A DNA stretch of 64,000 nucleotides from Paenibacillus rubinfantis (GTDB lineage Bacteria > Bacillota > Bacilli > Paenibacillales > Paenibacillaceae), in the NCBI RefSeq assembly GCF_001486505.1, contig NZ_LN909066.1, forward strand, positions 509,795 to 573,794. Direction: 5' to 3'. Shown here piece by piece: positions 53,181-62,453 of this stretch. Within the stretch, counting starts at the first letter, position 1; each line of letters begins with the position of its first letter. A model generated the notes under the pieces. The model searched no databases and had not been told where the DNA came from. It was given only the letters and a program-made list of their open reading frames with translations. Position numbers and translations under genes: made by a program.

Positions 53181-54740
53181 TCATCCCCTCTTGGCGAGCT
53201 GCTGCCGGCGGAATTCCCGCGGCGACAACCCCGTTTGTTTTTTGAACACTTTGGTAAAATAACTTGGATCCGAATACCCCACGCGGCTGCCAATCTCCGA
53301 AATCGACAACCCATCCGAACACAGAAGCTCCATCGCTTTGGTAATCCGAATCCGATTCAAATATTCGCTGAACCCCTCATCGTTATGGGTGGAAAAATAG
53401 CTCGACAGATACGACGGATTAAAGTGGAAATGCCGGCTAAGCGAGCTTAACGTAAGCGGCTCGCCATAGTGCTCATCGATATAGTCGAGCAGCAGCTTCA
53501 TGTTGCCGTCGCCGGGCAGCGGTACGCGCGCCGCGATCAGCGGTTCCACTTCATCCAGAAACGCGTGGAACACCTGTAAAGCCCCGGTCGCATCCCGCGC
53601 TTCATCAATCGCTTTAAAGTACGCGTATTTTAATCCGTCCAGCTCCTTCGCTTCCCGGTGGAGCTCCAAAGCGGCAAGGGTGACATGAAACACGGCATTC
53701 CCCAGGAACGATTTGAATTCGAAAGGCGTTTGTAAGTAATTGCCGGCCGCTACGGCGGCGAGCTCCTTTAACCTCGCGAATACGTTCTCCGCCTGTCCTC
53801 GCTTGATTCCGGAGAGTAGCTCCTTCATATCGAACACAGGAAGCGCGGTCACCGGAGGCAACACATTCGCCTGCAATACGATCTTCCCGGGAAAATAAAA
53901 CCGGAAGCCCAACAGCTTCTGCCAGTCGTCCCGATACGCTTTCCCCAAGCCGCTCAGCTCTGCAAACTCGCCTCCGATCGCCCAGGTCGTTTCCGGCATC
54001 GCCTCCGCTTTGAGCCGAGCGTACCCGCAAACCGCGTCGATCAGCTCCGCTTGATGTGAACCGGGATAATTCAGCAGAATCAGCAGTTGCCTCCCCCCGG
54101 TATAGATGGGATGTGACCTTACCTGAAAAGGCAACTCATGCAACTGGCTCTCCAATCCGCCCGCAAGCCCTGCGAGAACCCCCTCCGGCTCTCCGGCAAT
54201 CGGGCCGACATCCGTGCCGGTCAACAGGAACCGATCGTAAGGGAAAGCCGACGCCAGCTGTTCATCCCCTTCCTCCGGCTCGTATCCGTCGATCAGCCTC
54301 TCCAGCAGACGATCTAGCGGCAGGCTTCCACGCTCAGCTTCCTGGAGCGAAAGCCCGGGGATTTTGCGGGCGGTTCTTTGCAGCACCTGCAGAAGCTCCT
54401 CCGTCTCCAGCTTCGGTTTCAGGATGTAATCCGCCACACCGCTTTGGAACGTGGACCGAACATACTCGAATTCCCCAAAGCTGCTGAGCACAATCACCTC
54501 GACCTGCGGATACCGGGCTTTCAGCACACGGGTGAACTCCTCCCCGTCCATCACCGGCATGACGATATCCGTAATCACGATATGAGGCGACAGCTGCTCC
54601 ACCAGCCTTAGCGCCTCTTGGCCGTTAGCCGCCTCGCCGACGATTCGAAATCCCTGCTGCTCCCAATCCAAATGGTGCTTAATCCCCTGCCGCACCAATA
54701 GCTCATCGTCAACAATCAAGATCCGGCAAACCTCTCTCAT
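53181..54740 (-). CDS. Response regulator with AraC-type DNA-binding domain (YesN family), second system
   Basis: 519 residues. Receiver domain with VDDELLVRQGIKHHLDW, phospho-Asp in HIVITDIVMPVMDG, Ser in VIVLSSFGEFEYV and Lys in ADYILKPKLE; a long middle region; C-terminal AraC domain (FHFNPSYLSSYFSTHNDEG, VGYSDPSYFTKVFKKQTGLSP). Strong GGAGGGG site before ATG 54740. First gene of the pair with the kinase. Predicted to activate the importer operon at 49846-51198 via the repeats at 51301-51331. Confidence 0.92.
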   Translation of the reverse strand: MREVCRILIVDDELLVRQGIKHHLDWEQQGFRIVGEAANGQEALRLVEQLSPHIVITDIVMPVMDGEEFTRVLKARYPQVEVIVLSSFGEFEYVRSTFQSGVADYILKPKLETEELLQVLQRTARKIPGLSLQEAERGSLPLDRLLERLIDGYEPEEGDEQLASAFPYDRFLLTGTDVGPIAGEPEGVLAGLAGGLESQLHELPFQVRSHPIYTGGRQLLILLNYPGSHQAELIDAVCGYARLKAEAMPETTWAIGGEFAELSGLGKAYRDDWQKLLGFRFYFPGKIVLQANVLPPVTALPVFDMKELLSGIKRGQAENVFARLKELAAVAAGNYLQTPFEFKSFLGNAVFHVTLAALELHREAKELDGLKYAYFKAIDEARDATGALQVFHAFLDEVEPLIAARVPLPGDGNMKLLLDYIDEHYGEPLTLSSLSRHFHFNPSYLSSYFSTHNDEGFSEYLNRIRITKAMELLCSDGLSISEIGSRVGYSDPSYFTKVFKKQTGLSPREFRRQQLAKRG

Positions 54741-54828
54741 GTCCTTCCCCTCCGCATTTAACCATTCCAGCTCGTTATGACAGCGTTTACATAGCGAAGG
54801 GAAGCAGCGCCATCCCGCCGCTTCCCCA

Positions 54829-55731
54829 TCAACGCAGGTCCAGCCGATAGTTCACCGCATACTCCGTCTCTCTGAACCCTTCCTGCAGATACAATGCCTT
54901 CGCCCGTTCATTTTCCGCATTCACGCATAGTATGGCCCGGGCATATCCGTTCTCCCGGCCAAACTCCAAGGCCCGGCGCAGCAGAAGGCGGCCCAGTCCC
55001 TTCCCCTGAAATTCAGGAAGGAGCGCCAAGGGACCGATGTTCATTATCGGCGTATCCAGGTACTCGTCATCCGAGCACCGTACGATACCGACGGGCCGTT
55101 CCTCGTGTATCAGGAACAACATGCCGCCGCTTAAATAATCCGCCTCCCCGGGATATTTCACCACCATGTCCGGCGTGATTGGCGTTTGGCTGCCTTTTAA
55201 TTGGGCGAAGCCGGCGTTCCGCACAGCGCACCAGTCTTCCTCGTCCTCCCCGGGACGAAACGCGCGGAGGCTGTAGCCTTCCGGCAGTGTATAGGGCGCA
55301 GGCTGCAGCGGCTCGTTCACCAGCAGGAAGGAGTACCGCTCCACCTGAAAACCTAACTGCGCAACGCGCTCCATCAGTCCGGGGTTCACCGACGGGACAA
55401 AGATAAACAGTCTTGTCAAGCCTTCGCCATGTTTCACAATCTCCTCAAGCAAGCGGCGATACACCGCCGCATCTCCGGTCTCGGTATGAAAAATGCGAAA
55501 ACGCGCCTGCTTCCCCCTGCGCTGATACGCGTCGGCAATCATCGAGGCCGCACCAACCAATTCTCCCTCTCCATTCACGGCGATATAAGTTGGATGCTCC
55601 TCATGAATTTGGAACTCCGCCAAATCCTCTTCATACAGAAAGGAATCGTCCACCTCCTGGCGATGCTTCCGGCAATACGCCTTGAAGTCCTCCAGGCGCT
55701 CCGGGCCAAGGGCCAGTATCCGCGTATCCAT
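54829..55731 (-). CDS. GNAT family N-acetyltransferase
   Basis: 300 residues, carrying two GNAT-like halves: a degenerate N-terminal one (about 1-130) and a C-terminal one with the acetyl-CoA loop LLPEFQGKGLGRLLLRRAL (Q/R-x-x-G-x-G/A) and AILCVNAENERAKALY. The conserved end RETEYAVNYRLDL is typical. ATG 55731 is seven bases after GGAGG. It is read alone; upstream is the divergent broken adenosine deaminase. A GC-rich hairpin (54800-54826) after the stop may end it, though no T-run follows. Substrate unknown. Confidence 0.88.
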   Translation of the reverse strand: MDTRILALGPERLEDFKAYCRKHRQEVDDSFLYEEDLAEFQIHEEHPTYIAVNGEGELVGAASMIADAYQRRGKQARFRIFHTETGDAAVYRRLLEEIVKHGEGLTRLFIFVPSVNPGLMERVAQLGFQVERYSFLLVNEPLQPAPYTLPEGYSLRAFRPGEDEEDWCAVRNAGFAQLKGSQTPITPDMVVKYPGEADYLSGGMLFLIHEERPVGIVRCSDDEYLDTPIMNIGPLALLPEFQGKGLGRLLLRRALEFGRENGYARAILCVNAENERAKALYLQEGFRETEYAVNYRLDLR

Positions 55732-55838
55732 GGTTGTTCCTCCATTCCTAAATTCGATATAAAAATGATTTGTGGTGTTCTTTCTCACTTCCTTCATTCC
55801 CGACCCAATGCTAGGATATCGTTAATCCGAAGGAGGTG

Positions 55839-56349
55839 GTGGAGATAAACCGTTCTTTTATTGAAGCCTTACGCCAGAACTCCCTTGATGTGCTGCAGCA
55901 AATTCCCAAAAGCGATTGGCACAACCATGCCGGACGCGGCGGCAACATCGCCTACATCGCCGCGTGGTCGGGGGTTCAAAGCGCATGTCGGGGAATTCGG
56001 CACGGCGGACGACGTGTGGGAGGCCGTGGAAGAGCTGGAGCTGGATGAGGTCCACCACGGCATCGCGGCAGCGCGTTCTGTCTCCGTGATGAACTGGTTG
56101 GCTGACCACCACATCCGGTTAAATGTCTGTCCGACGAGCAATGTTATGCTGCGCGTGGCGGACAGCTACGCCAAACATCCCCTGCGCAAGCTTTACGACC
56201 ACGGTGTACTTGTGACGATTAATACCGACGACCTTCTAATCTTTAACCAAAGCGTATCGCAAGAGTACCTGAACCTGTACCGGTCTGGCCTGATGACAGC
56301 CGAAGAACTTGAAGAGATCCGAGAAGTCGGATTAAACGCCGCCATTTAA
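55839..56349 (+). pseudogene. Adenosine deaminase-like gene with large internal deletion
   Basis: The first ~43 codons (ALRQNSLDVLQQIPKSDWHN, with a metal-binding His pair in DWHNHAGRGG) match the start of an adenosine/adenine deaminase. At about 55965 the frame shifts and the sequence resumes at the C-terminal third: GFKAHVGEFG, HHGIAAARS, LNVCPTSNVMLRV, HPLRKLYDHGVLVTINTDD, EEIREVGLNAAI. Roughly 150 residues in the middle, including part of the catalytic barrel, are missing (normal length about 330-350). So this is a deletion plus frameshift remnant. A strong AAGGAGG remains at the start. Confidence 0.8.
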
Positions 56350-56350
56350 A

Positions 56351-56548
56351 TTAAATAAACAAGATTAAAACCAACACAACCGCCAGCACGCCGATGGCGT
56401 ACATCACGCCCAGCCGGAGCCAATTCCGTCCCGTTTGTTGCGTATATCGCGGATTTTCCTCCCGGTTGCTTTGCGATTGCCCGATCCTTATCGTTGCGAT
56501 CAAACCAAATGCCAAGATCAGAACAATGATTACAATTAACCACACCAT
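56351..56548 (-). CDS. Small membrane protein of unknown function
   Basis: 65 residues with two hydrophobic spans, VWLIVIIVLILAFGLIATI and LGVMYAIGVLAVVLVLILFI, joined by a polar, Gln/Asn/Arg-rich loop. ATG 56548 follows AAGGTAAGGGTGG. The strong hydrophobic symmetry and clean ribosome site make it a real gene in my view, but I know no family. It ends next to the adenosine deaminase remnant and is divergent from the lipase gene. Confidence 0.6.
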   Translation of the reverse strand: MVWLIVIIVLILAFGLIATIRIGQSQSNREENPRYTQQTGRNWLRLGVMYAIGVLAVVLVLILFI

Positions 56549-56676
56549 ACAGCCACCCTTACCTTCCTATAGGAGTCGTTGTCCCTATTATAATAACACC
56601 GGGACGATCGCGCACTATAGCATCTTCCCTCTTCGCTCCTAATATATTGAAAGCAGGAGCGAAGGGAGGATGTAAG

Positions 56677-57459
56677 ATGGAATTAAACCAGGCCCAAATT
56701 CAACGCGCGTTGTTCCTGGCCGCCGTCTGCGGTCAAACCTATACGCAATTCACGAATCCGGACGGTACGTTTGTCCTCCCGCCGCCGTATACGCTGTTCG
56801 AACCCCTTGAAGCGAAATCCTTGCTTGGTCAATGGGAGCGTTTCGGATTTATTTGGCAATCGGCGGACGAGATCATCATCGCCTTTCGGGGAACCAGCTC
56901 GGCCTCCAACTGGATTGCCGATGCCATCGCAACGCAGCAGAAATTCAAGTGGGCCAAGGATGCCGGCCTTACGCACCGGGGATTTACCGGTATATATGGA
57001 TCGGCCCGCCGTCAGATTCACTCCGCCCTGCACCAGTTGCCGGAGGACAGGACGTTATATCTTACGGGCCACAGCCTGGGGGCTGCGTTGGCAACGTTAT
57101 GTGCGATGGATCTCGCCGCAAATACAAACCGGGTTCCCATCCTGTTTACGTTTGGTTCGCCTCGCGTTGGAGATCCGGATTTCGTTCAGGCTTTTGCGAA
57201 GCAGGTCCCCAACAGCTATCGGATTCATAATGAATTTGATCCGGTGACCCACATCCCGCCGACGATTTTTAAGCTACCTAGACAAGAGAAGACCTACTAC
57301 TACCGTCATGTCCCCGCCTCTTACCCCTTGTATTTCGCCGACGCTTCATTGTCTTCCAATCATAGCATCGGCAGCTATTATGCCGAGCTTGCAGAACTCG
57401 ATCCCGTCTATGCTCAGCATCTCTCAACCGTGAGCCCTTCCTTTCTCCAAGTTCCCTGA
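56677..57459 (+). CDS. Class 3 lipase family protein
   Basis: Alpha/beta hydrolase of the lipase_3 family, 260 residues. The oxyanion motif IIIAFRGTSSASNW, nucleophile elbow TGHSLGAALATL (Ser), acid in FTFGSPRVGDPDF (Asp) and His in DPVTHIPPTIFKL complete the catalytic triad. No signal peptide, so probably intracellular, acting on an unknown ester. ATG 56677 is eight bases after GGGAGG; the longer frame to 56647 lacks a site. It converges with the MATE gene, separated by 17 bases. Confidence 0.9.
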   Translation: MELNQAQIQRALFLAAVCGQTYTQFTNPDGTFVLPPPYTLFEPLEAKSLLGQWERFGFIWQSADEIIIAFRGTSSASNWIADAIATQQKFKWAKDAGLTHRGFTGIYGSARRQIHSALHQLPEDRTLYLTGHSLGAALATLCAMDLAANTNRVPILFTFGSPRVGDPDFVQAFAKQVPNSYRIHNEFDPVTHIPPTIFKLPRQEKTYYYRHVPASYPLYFADASLSSNHSIGSYYAELAELDPVYAQHLSTVSPSFLQVP

Positions 57460-57476
57460 GGGTGAGCCGTAAACGA

Positions 57477-58841
57477 TCAAGCGGCGAGATCCTGTACCAG
57501 ATTTTTAATCCATTTTCGGGAACGGATACGGGCAAGCCCAATGCCGTAGCGGACGACTTCTTCCAACGACAAGGCAAAGTATACCAAGAAGATCGGCTGC
57601 TTTAGTCCAAAAGACAGCAGTAAACCCGACGGCACCCCGATCAACCAGGTTGTGGCCGATTCCATGGCGAACACGAATTTGCTGTCCCCGCCGCTGTTTA
57701 ATATCCCGCCGGCCATCACCATATTGCCGACTTTCACCCACAGAAAAGCCGCAAAGACCCATACTAGATAGATGCCCAGACGGTTCGCTTCGCCGGAGAT
57801 ATGGAACGCCGACACATACCACGGGGAGATCGCTGCGATGACGAGTCCTACCGCTAAGGAGACAACCGCACCCAACCGGATGAACCGCTTCGCGTACAAC
57901 ATGGCGGTTTCCTCTTCCCCGGCGCCAAGCTTGTTCCCAACCATCACCCCACCGGCACTGGCAAGTCCCGTGAACAAGCCGATACATACGCCTTGCAGCG
58001 TGAACGTGATCGTCATCGCCGTCATTTCCGTGGTTCCCATCCGGCTATAAATGATCGCATAAGCCGTCTCCCCCAGCACCCAAATCAGCTCATTTAGAAC
58101 GAGGGGGAACGTCGTTTGGGCGAATTTCTTAACCAATGCCGACGATCCTCCACCGTACAGCTCACGCCATCCTGCCCTGCCCGGCAATTTAAACAGGTAG
58201 ACGGCACCCACAATCAGAAGGCATTCCACCACTCTGGAGACCGTCGTTGCGATCGCCGCCCCCGCAAGGCCCATTTGCGGGAATCCCAGATGCCCGAAGA
58301 TCAGCAGATAGTTCAGCAGGATGTTTAACCCCACCGTAAACAAACTAACGAACAGCGGCAGCTTGACATGCTGGGTGCTCCTCAGTACGGCGGAATACAA
58401 CATCGTCAACATAGCCGGAACGTAACCTACGGCCATCAGTTGCAAATAAATGGCGCCCTCCTCGTGAATCCGCGGGTCTTCCGTGAAGACGGCAAAGCAG
58501 AGCTCCGGCTCGAAATACACGAGCAGCGAAAACAGGAAGGACAGGATAACTCCCGTCGCCATGCCAATCCCCAGCAAGCGATTGATGCTCCGTCGGTCTC
58601 CCTTCCCCCAGAACTGGGCCGTATATATGGACACCCCGGCAGCCAGGCCGGCCATCATCACGGAGATGATCGCGTATATTTTCGAGGACATCCCCACCGA
58701 AGCGATCGCTACGTCGCCCAATTGGCCAACCATCAGCTGATCCGTCAACGAAAGCAAGGCCATAATTAAGCTTTGCAGCGTTACCGGGATGGCGATTTGA
58801 TAGACGCTCTTATAAAAAAGCTTGGACTGTTGTTGATCCAT
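57477..58841 (-). CDS. MATE family efflux transporter
   Basis: Cation-coupled multidrug/toxin exporter with twelve membrane spans in two six-span halves, 454 residues. The opening YQIAIPVTLQSLIMALLSLT and DQLMVGQLGDVAIASVGMSS is the MATE signature, repeated in the second half as TLQGVCIGLFTGLASAGGVM. ATG 58841 is eleven bases after AAGGAG; the frame open to 58898 would read through a 24-base palindrome that is more sensibly an operator. Substrate unknown. Confidence 0.9.
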   Translation of the reverse strand: MDQQQSKLFYKSVYQIAIPVTLQSLIMALLSLTDQLMVGQLGDVAIASVGMSSKIYAIISVMMAGLAAGVSIYTAQFWGKGDRRSINRLLGIGMATGVILSFLFSLLVYFEPELCFAVFTEDPRIHEEGAIYLQLMAVGYVPAMLTMLYSAVLRSTQHVKLPLFVSLFTVGLNILLNYLLIFGHLGFPQMGLAGAAIATTVSRVVECLLIVGAVYLFKLPGRAGWRELYGGGSSALVKKFAQTTFPLVLNELIWVLGETAYAIIYSRMGTTEMTAMTITFTLQGVCIGLFTGLASAGGVMVGNKLGAGEEETAMLYAKRFIRLGAVVSLAVGLVIAAISPWYVSAFHISGEANRLGIYLVWVFAAFLWVKVGNMVMAGGILNSGGDSKFVFAMESATTWLIGVPSGLLLSFGLKQPIFLVYFALSLEEVVRYGIGLARIRSRKWIKNLVQDLAA

Positions 58842-58876
58842 CCTTCCAAAGACTCCTTCTCCCTCAATATCAACCC

Positions 58877-58900
58877 ATTTGTTCAAACGTTTGCACAAAT
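58877..58900. promoter_or_regulatory. 24-bp palindromic operator upstream of the MATE gene
   Basis: ATTTGTTCAAACGTTTGCACAAAT is a palindrome with one mismatched pair and a CAAACGTTTG centre, the form bound by LacI/GalR-family repressors. It lies 36-59 bases before the MATE start codon. Confidence 0.6.
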
Positions 58901-58960
58901 CTTATAAAGACATCTTACCACTTCCTCATGTGGATGTAAGGGAGATTTTGTCGAGAACTG

Positions 58961-59004
58961 AAAAAAGCCGCTATCCGGCAAAAATCTGCACGGCTAGCGG
59001 CTTT
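58961..59004 (-). terminator. Terminator of the serine hydrolase gene
   Basis: Minus-strand AAAGCCGCTAGCCG / CGGATAGCGGCTTTTTT around an 11-base loop. Confidence 0.8.
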
Positions 59005-59021
59005 CGACTCCATCATGTAGT

Positions 59022-61076
59022 TTAATTACTTAAATGAATGCGGAAAACATCTCCTGCCAGTCCGCCAAACACGATCTTTCCGCCTGCTGGCAGTTTAAAG
59101 GAAGGCTGCTTACGAATCATCGACGAGTGAACGAGTAGCCCTTGTTCGTCATACACGATGAACCCGCCGTTTCCTTCCGTTTTCACGGTTATCGTGCGCC
59201 CCTCCATGGAAGGCGGAATGTTGAACCATCTTGCCTGACCGCTTGGTTGAATGGTGATCTTCGATTGCACTCCGGCGTAGAGGTTCGGAATTGCATCCTC
59301 ACGGATAAAGGTTTGACCATTTACATCCAAAAACTCCGCGCCATTTAATTTCGAGAATTTGAAATCAAACGCGTCCCGGCTGTTCATATTCGGAATTTCC
59401 ATCACATTTACCGCCTGATTGGCATCCACGATCTTGGCACCGTTGGCATAACCGTATTCAAGATCAACCGATAACGTTTTGTTGAGGACCGACGTGGCCA
59501 AGAAGAACAACGAATTGATTTTTTCATCCAACGCATAATACATTTTTCCGTCTCTAGTTTTCCATTGCTCTTTCACCGCTTGACTCAGCGATTGGGCTTC
59601 CAGCTTCTGATATTCGTAGGATACCATGTGCATTTGGCTCAGCCCCGGGAAGTTCAAGTAAGCATCCAGCTTCAAATAGGTTTTACCATTGGTCTCCTTC
59701 ACAAAGCTGACGTTGGCGCTGCCATCGCTGCTTGTGAACCGCCCGTTGCCCGTATATACGTACGTTTGTGCCGGAATCAGGCCGCCCATTTGCGCCGCCA
59801 GTTCCATTTGCCCTTGTTGAATGTCAACCTTCATCGTTTCGCCAACCATTCCGTATAATCCGGAATAAGCTTGCAGTTCCTTAGGCATTTCCACTTTCAC
59901 AGGAGCTTCGAAGGTCGGATCCGGTTGAATCTCGTCAATCAGGCCTTTTTCGTGCAAATACTCCAGCAATACCCCGGCCGCGAAGGCACTGTTATAGAAC
60001 GAGCTTCCCCCCGACGAAAGGACGGAGATCGAAATGTGTTGCTCCGGCAAGACGATCAGTCCGGCGTGATACACGATCGTATCGCCGCCTTTCGATAAAG
60101 CGGTGATGCCGTAATCTCCAAACGGAGCCAGTTCCACAGAATCCCAACCAAGTCCGTAGTTAAAAACATTCGTTTCTTCTTCCACCCAGATTCCGTTGCG
60201 ATATTCGTGGGCTTGCATCGATTTCGCCGCTGCCTTGGACAGCAGTTCCGGCCGGTCTCCCATCAGCACTTCTGCGTATTTTGCTAATTCTTCGGCAGTG
60301 GAGTAAACGCCCCCTGCACCAAGCACATTCGCATTCTCTACTGGTAAAACTTTATCTACGCCCGGAAAATAGGTTTTAGCCAGTTTTTCACGGTCAAAGG
60401 TATCCAGCGGCGTTTTGGTATGAACCAGTCCCAACGGTTTGTTGAAATGTTGATTCAGGTACTCGGTATAACTCATCCCGCTAACCCGTTCCACCAGAAT
60501 TTCCAGCAGTGTAAAGCCGTCGTTGCAATACACAGAGTAGGCGCCCGGGTCCGATTTCAAGCGCTCGGACCGCATCTTGCGCAGCAACTCGTCATGGTTT
60601 TGCGTATCGTTATCGTCAAACAACATACTGTTTTCATAGTGCGAACCGTACAATCCCGACGAGTGGTTCAGCAGCATGCGCGGCGTAATTTGGCGATACC
60701 GATCATCCGCCATTTCAAAATCCTTGATATACGTCGTAAGCGGCTGATCCAAATCGACGAGCTTGGCGTCGACCAGCTGCATCGTTGCCGCGGCGACAAC
60801 CATCTTGCTCACCGAGCCGATCCCATACATTGTCGTTGGAGTTACCGGCGTTCCCTTCTCTGGATCCGCATATCCCGCGCCATCCGACAACGCGATCTTT
60901 CCATGATCCATAATGGCGTACTGCAGGCTGGTCACGCCATAATCCGTGAGGACGGTTTGAGCCATCGCCTGCGCTTTTTCTTTGACTGAGCTTGCCTCAG
61001 CTTGAACGGTGCCTTGACCTACCGGCGTGATGAACACCAGCAAAACCGCAAGGAAACCGAAGATCCATTTCTTCAT
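59022..61076 (-). CDS. Secreted serine hydrolase, beta-lactamase/PBP4* family
   Basis: Exported enzyme, 684 residues: signal peptide MKKWIFGFLAVLLVFITPVG, then a class C beta-lactamase-like domain (about 30-400) with the nucleophile motif SVSK in MYGIGSVSKMVVAA, YCN in AYSVYCNDGFTL and the third motif HAG in TIVYHAG. The remaining ~280 residues are beta-rich and probably a lipocalin-like tail plus a small C-terminal beta domain, as in D-amino-peptidase-like members. It may act on peptidoglycan peptides or small peptides; substrate is not determined. AGGGAGGA precedes ATG 61076. The kinase/regulator pair upstream is co-directional with 99 bases between and may control it. Confidence 0.88.
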   Translation of the reverse strand: MKKWIFGFLAVLLVFITPVGQGTVQAEASSVKEKAQAMAQTVLTDYGVTSLQYAIMDHGKIALSDGAGYADPEKGTPVTPTTMYGIGSVSKMVVAAATMQLVDAKLVDLDQPLTTYIKDFEMADDRYRQITPRMLLNHSSGLYGSHYENSMLFDDNDTQNHDELLRKMRSERLKSDPGAYSVYCNDGFTLLEILVERVSGMSYTEYLNQHFNKPLGLVHTKTPLDTFDREKLAKTYFPGVDKVLPVENANVLGAGGVYSTAEELAKYAEVLMGDRPELLSKAAAKSMQAHEYRNGIWVEEETNVFNYGLGWDSVELAPFGDYGITALSKGGDTIVYHAGLIVLPEQHISISVLSSGGSSFYNSAFAAGVLLEYLHEKGLIDEIQPDPTFEAPVKVEMPKELQAYSGLYGMVGETMKVDIQQGQMELAAQMGGLIPAQTYVYTGNGRFTSSDGSANVSFVKETNGKTYLKLDAYLNFPGLSQMHMVSYEYQKLEAQSLSQAVKEQWKTRDGKMYYALDEKINSLFFLATSVLNKTLSVDLEYGYANGAKIVDANQAVNVMEIPNMNSRDAFDFKFSKLNGAEFLDVNGQTFIREDAIPNLYAGVQSKITIQPSGQARWFNIPPSMEGRTITVKTEGNGGFIVYDEQGLLVHSSMIRKQPSFKLPAGGKIVFGGLAGDVFRIHLSN

Positions 61077-61175
61077 GTCTGATTCCTCCCTGTACCTTTT
61101 GTCTATGGATTGGTTACAGGTTGATCGTACAGGAAGGAAGAGTCGGATGGGGCCAATGGAGCCGAAACGCAAAAA

Positions 61176-62453
61176 TCAATCCCTGAACGGCAGGATCACC
61201 ATGTTATTAAATGTCTTGCTGCCGGTTTCGATGGCCATGTTCCCCCCGTATTTCTCGCAAATCCGCGAGATGTTGGTGAGACCGATGCCGTGAAACTCCC
61301 GGTTTGGCTTCTGGCTGTGCAGACGGGGGACTTCCTGTTCCGTATGGTTCAGGATCTGAATGGACAGGGCGGACTCGTCCGAGCGGATGCGAATCAGAAT
61401 GTACCGATCTTCCGCAATCCGCACCTTCTTCGAAGCTTCCAGGGCGTTATCCAGCATGTTGCCAAGTACCACGCAGAGATCATACCGGTCGATGTTCAAG
61501 TGCTGTGAATAAAGTTGTAGCTGTGTATCGATCCGAATGCCGTTCGCCTCGCCGATATTCAGCGCATTGGTAACGAGGGCATCAATCACCAGATTCCCCG
61601 TATTCACCCGATGATAAGCGTCCTCGACCTTATTCAGCGTGACCCGAATGTGCTCTAACGCCGCTGCCGGATCCCCGCGCTTAATGCACTCTTCGATATA
61701 CAGAAACTGCTTGTTGGTATCATGAATGATGCGTTTAATCGATTTGAAGCTATGTACGGTTTTTTCATAGTTGGCGTCCTGGTAGTCCATCTGCCGTTGC
61801 AATTGGAAATTCTCCTGCTGGATTTGAAATTTCTCCATCATCGTATCGAACATGTAGATCACCAATACGTTCAGGAGCAGCAACCCGATGACCCAGATGA
61901 AGAAATGCAGGTTCTTCTCGCTAGTTGCGGCCAGCAGGTTCACCTGATAAATACTGAACACCGGCACGAACAGAAACAGGAGATAATAAAGAGGCTTAAG
62001 CGGGTAAGTTCGCCGTTTGGCCACCATTCGGATCAGTTGAATCACCACAAACATCAAAATGCAGGAAAGCAGCAAGGTTTTCGCCGATGCCGAGAAGCTC
62101 GATGGTTCAAAGTTTCGAAATTCATCTGAATTGAGGGTATAAAAAATAAAAAGCGAAAGCGAATTGACGATCGACATTAACACGCCGTATAACACGGTAA
62201 ACATCAGTTTGTTCTTCAACTCAACCTGGTACGTATCCGCCAGGCTGTAAATTAATAATAGAGCCACGCCGGATGCGTACCACCGCAAATCGACGGTCAG
62301 ATAGCCCCCCGCTAGCAACGCAAACACGATAAAATGCACCAGTCTATGCGGTTTGCGCGTCACTCTCCCAAACACCGCATCAAAGAAAAAGATCAGTTGG
62401 AACCCTAGCACAAACACGATGCTAATCAGAATCGGAACATTAAATGGAATCAT
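61176..62453 (-). CDS. Sensor histidine kinase with GHKL domain (AgrC-like)
   Basis: 425 residues. Six or seven membrane spans in residues 1-210 (e.g. ISIVFVLGFQLIFFFDAVF), a coiled-coil connector, the phospho-His in RIIHDTNKQFLYIEECI, and a GHKL ATPase domain with N box VVLGNMLDNALEAS and G box FHGIGLTNISRICEKYGG. This is the class that senses peptides or membrane state and pairs with LytTR regulators. It overlaps its regulator gene by 14 bases. ATG 62453 follows AAGGA. No signal-peptide gene (agrD-like) or agrB processing gene is seen nearby. Confidence 0.9.
   Translation of the reverse strand: MIPFNVPILISIVFVLGFQLIFFFDAVFGRVTRKPHRLVHFIVFALLAGGYLTVDLRWYASGVALLLIYSLADTYQVELKNKLMFTVLYGVLMSIVNSLSLFIFYTLNSDEFRNFEPSSFSASAKTLLLSCILMFVVIQLIRMVAKRRTYPLKPLYYLLFLFVPVFSIYQVNLLAATSEKNLHFFIWVIGLLLLNVLVIYMFDTMMEKFQIQQENFQLQRQMDYQDANYEKTVHSFKSIKRIIHDTNKQFLYIEECIKRGDPAAALEHIRVTLNKVEDAYHRVNTGNLVIDALVTNALNIGEANGIRIDTQLQLYSQHLNIDRYDLCVVLGNMLDNALEASKKVRIAEDRYILIRIRSDESALSIQILNHTEQEVPRLHSQKPNREFHGIGLTNISRICEKYGGNMAIETGSKTFNNMVILPFRD

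Noticed and set aside
54800..54826. GC-rich hairpin after the GNAT gene as terminator
   Set aside because: Stem GGGAAGC.../...GCTTCCC is good but there is no T-run; left out of the feature list.
61077..61175. LytTR binding repeats before the serine hydrolase gene
   Set aside because: CCTGTA repeats on the minus strand are 13 bases apart start-to-start; LytTR sites need about 21-22.
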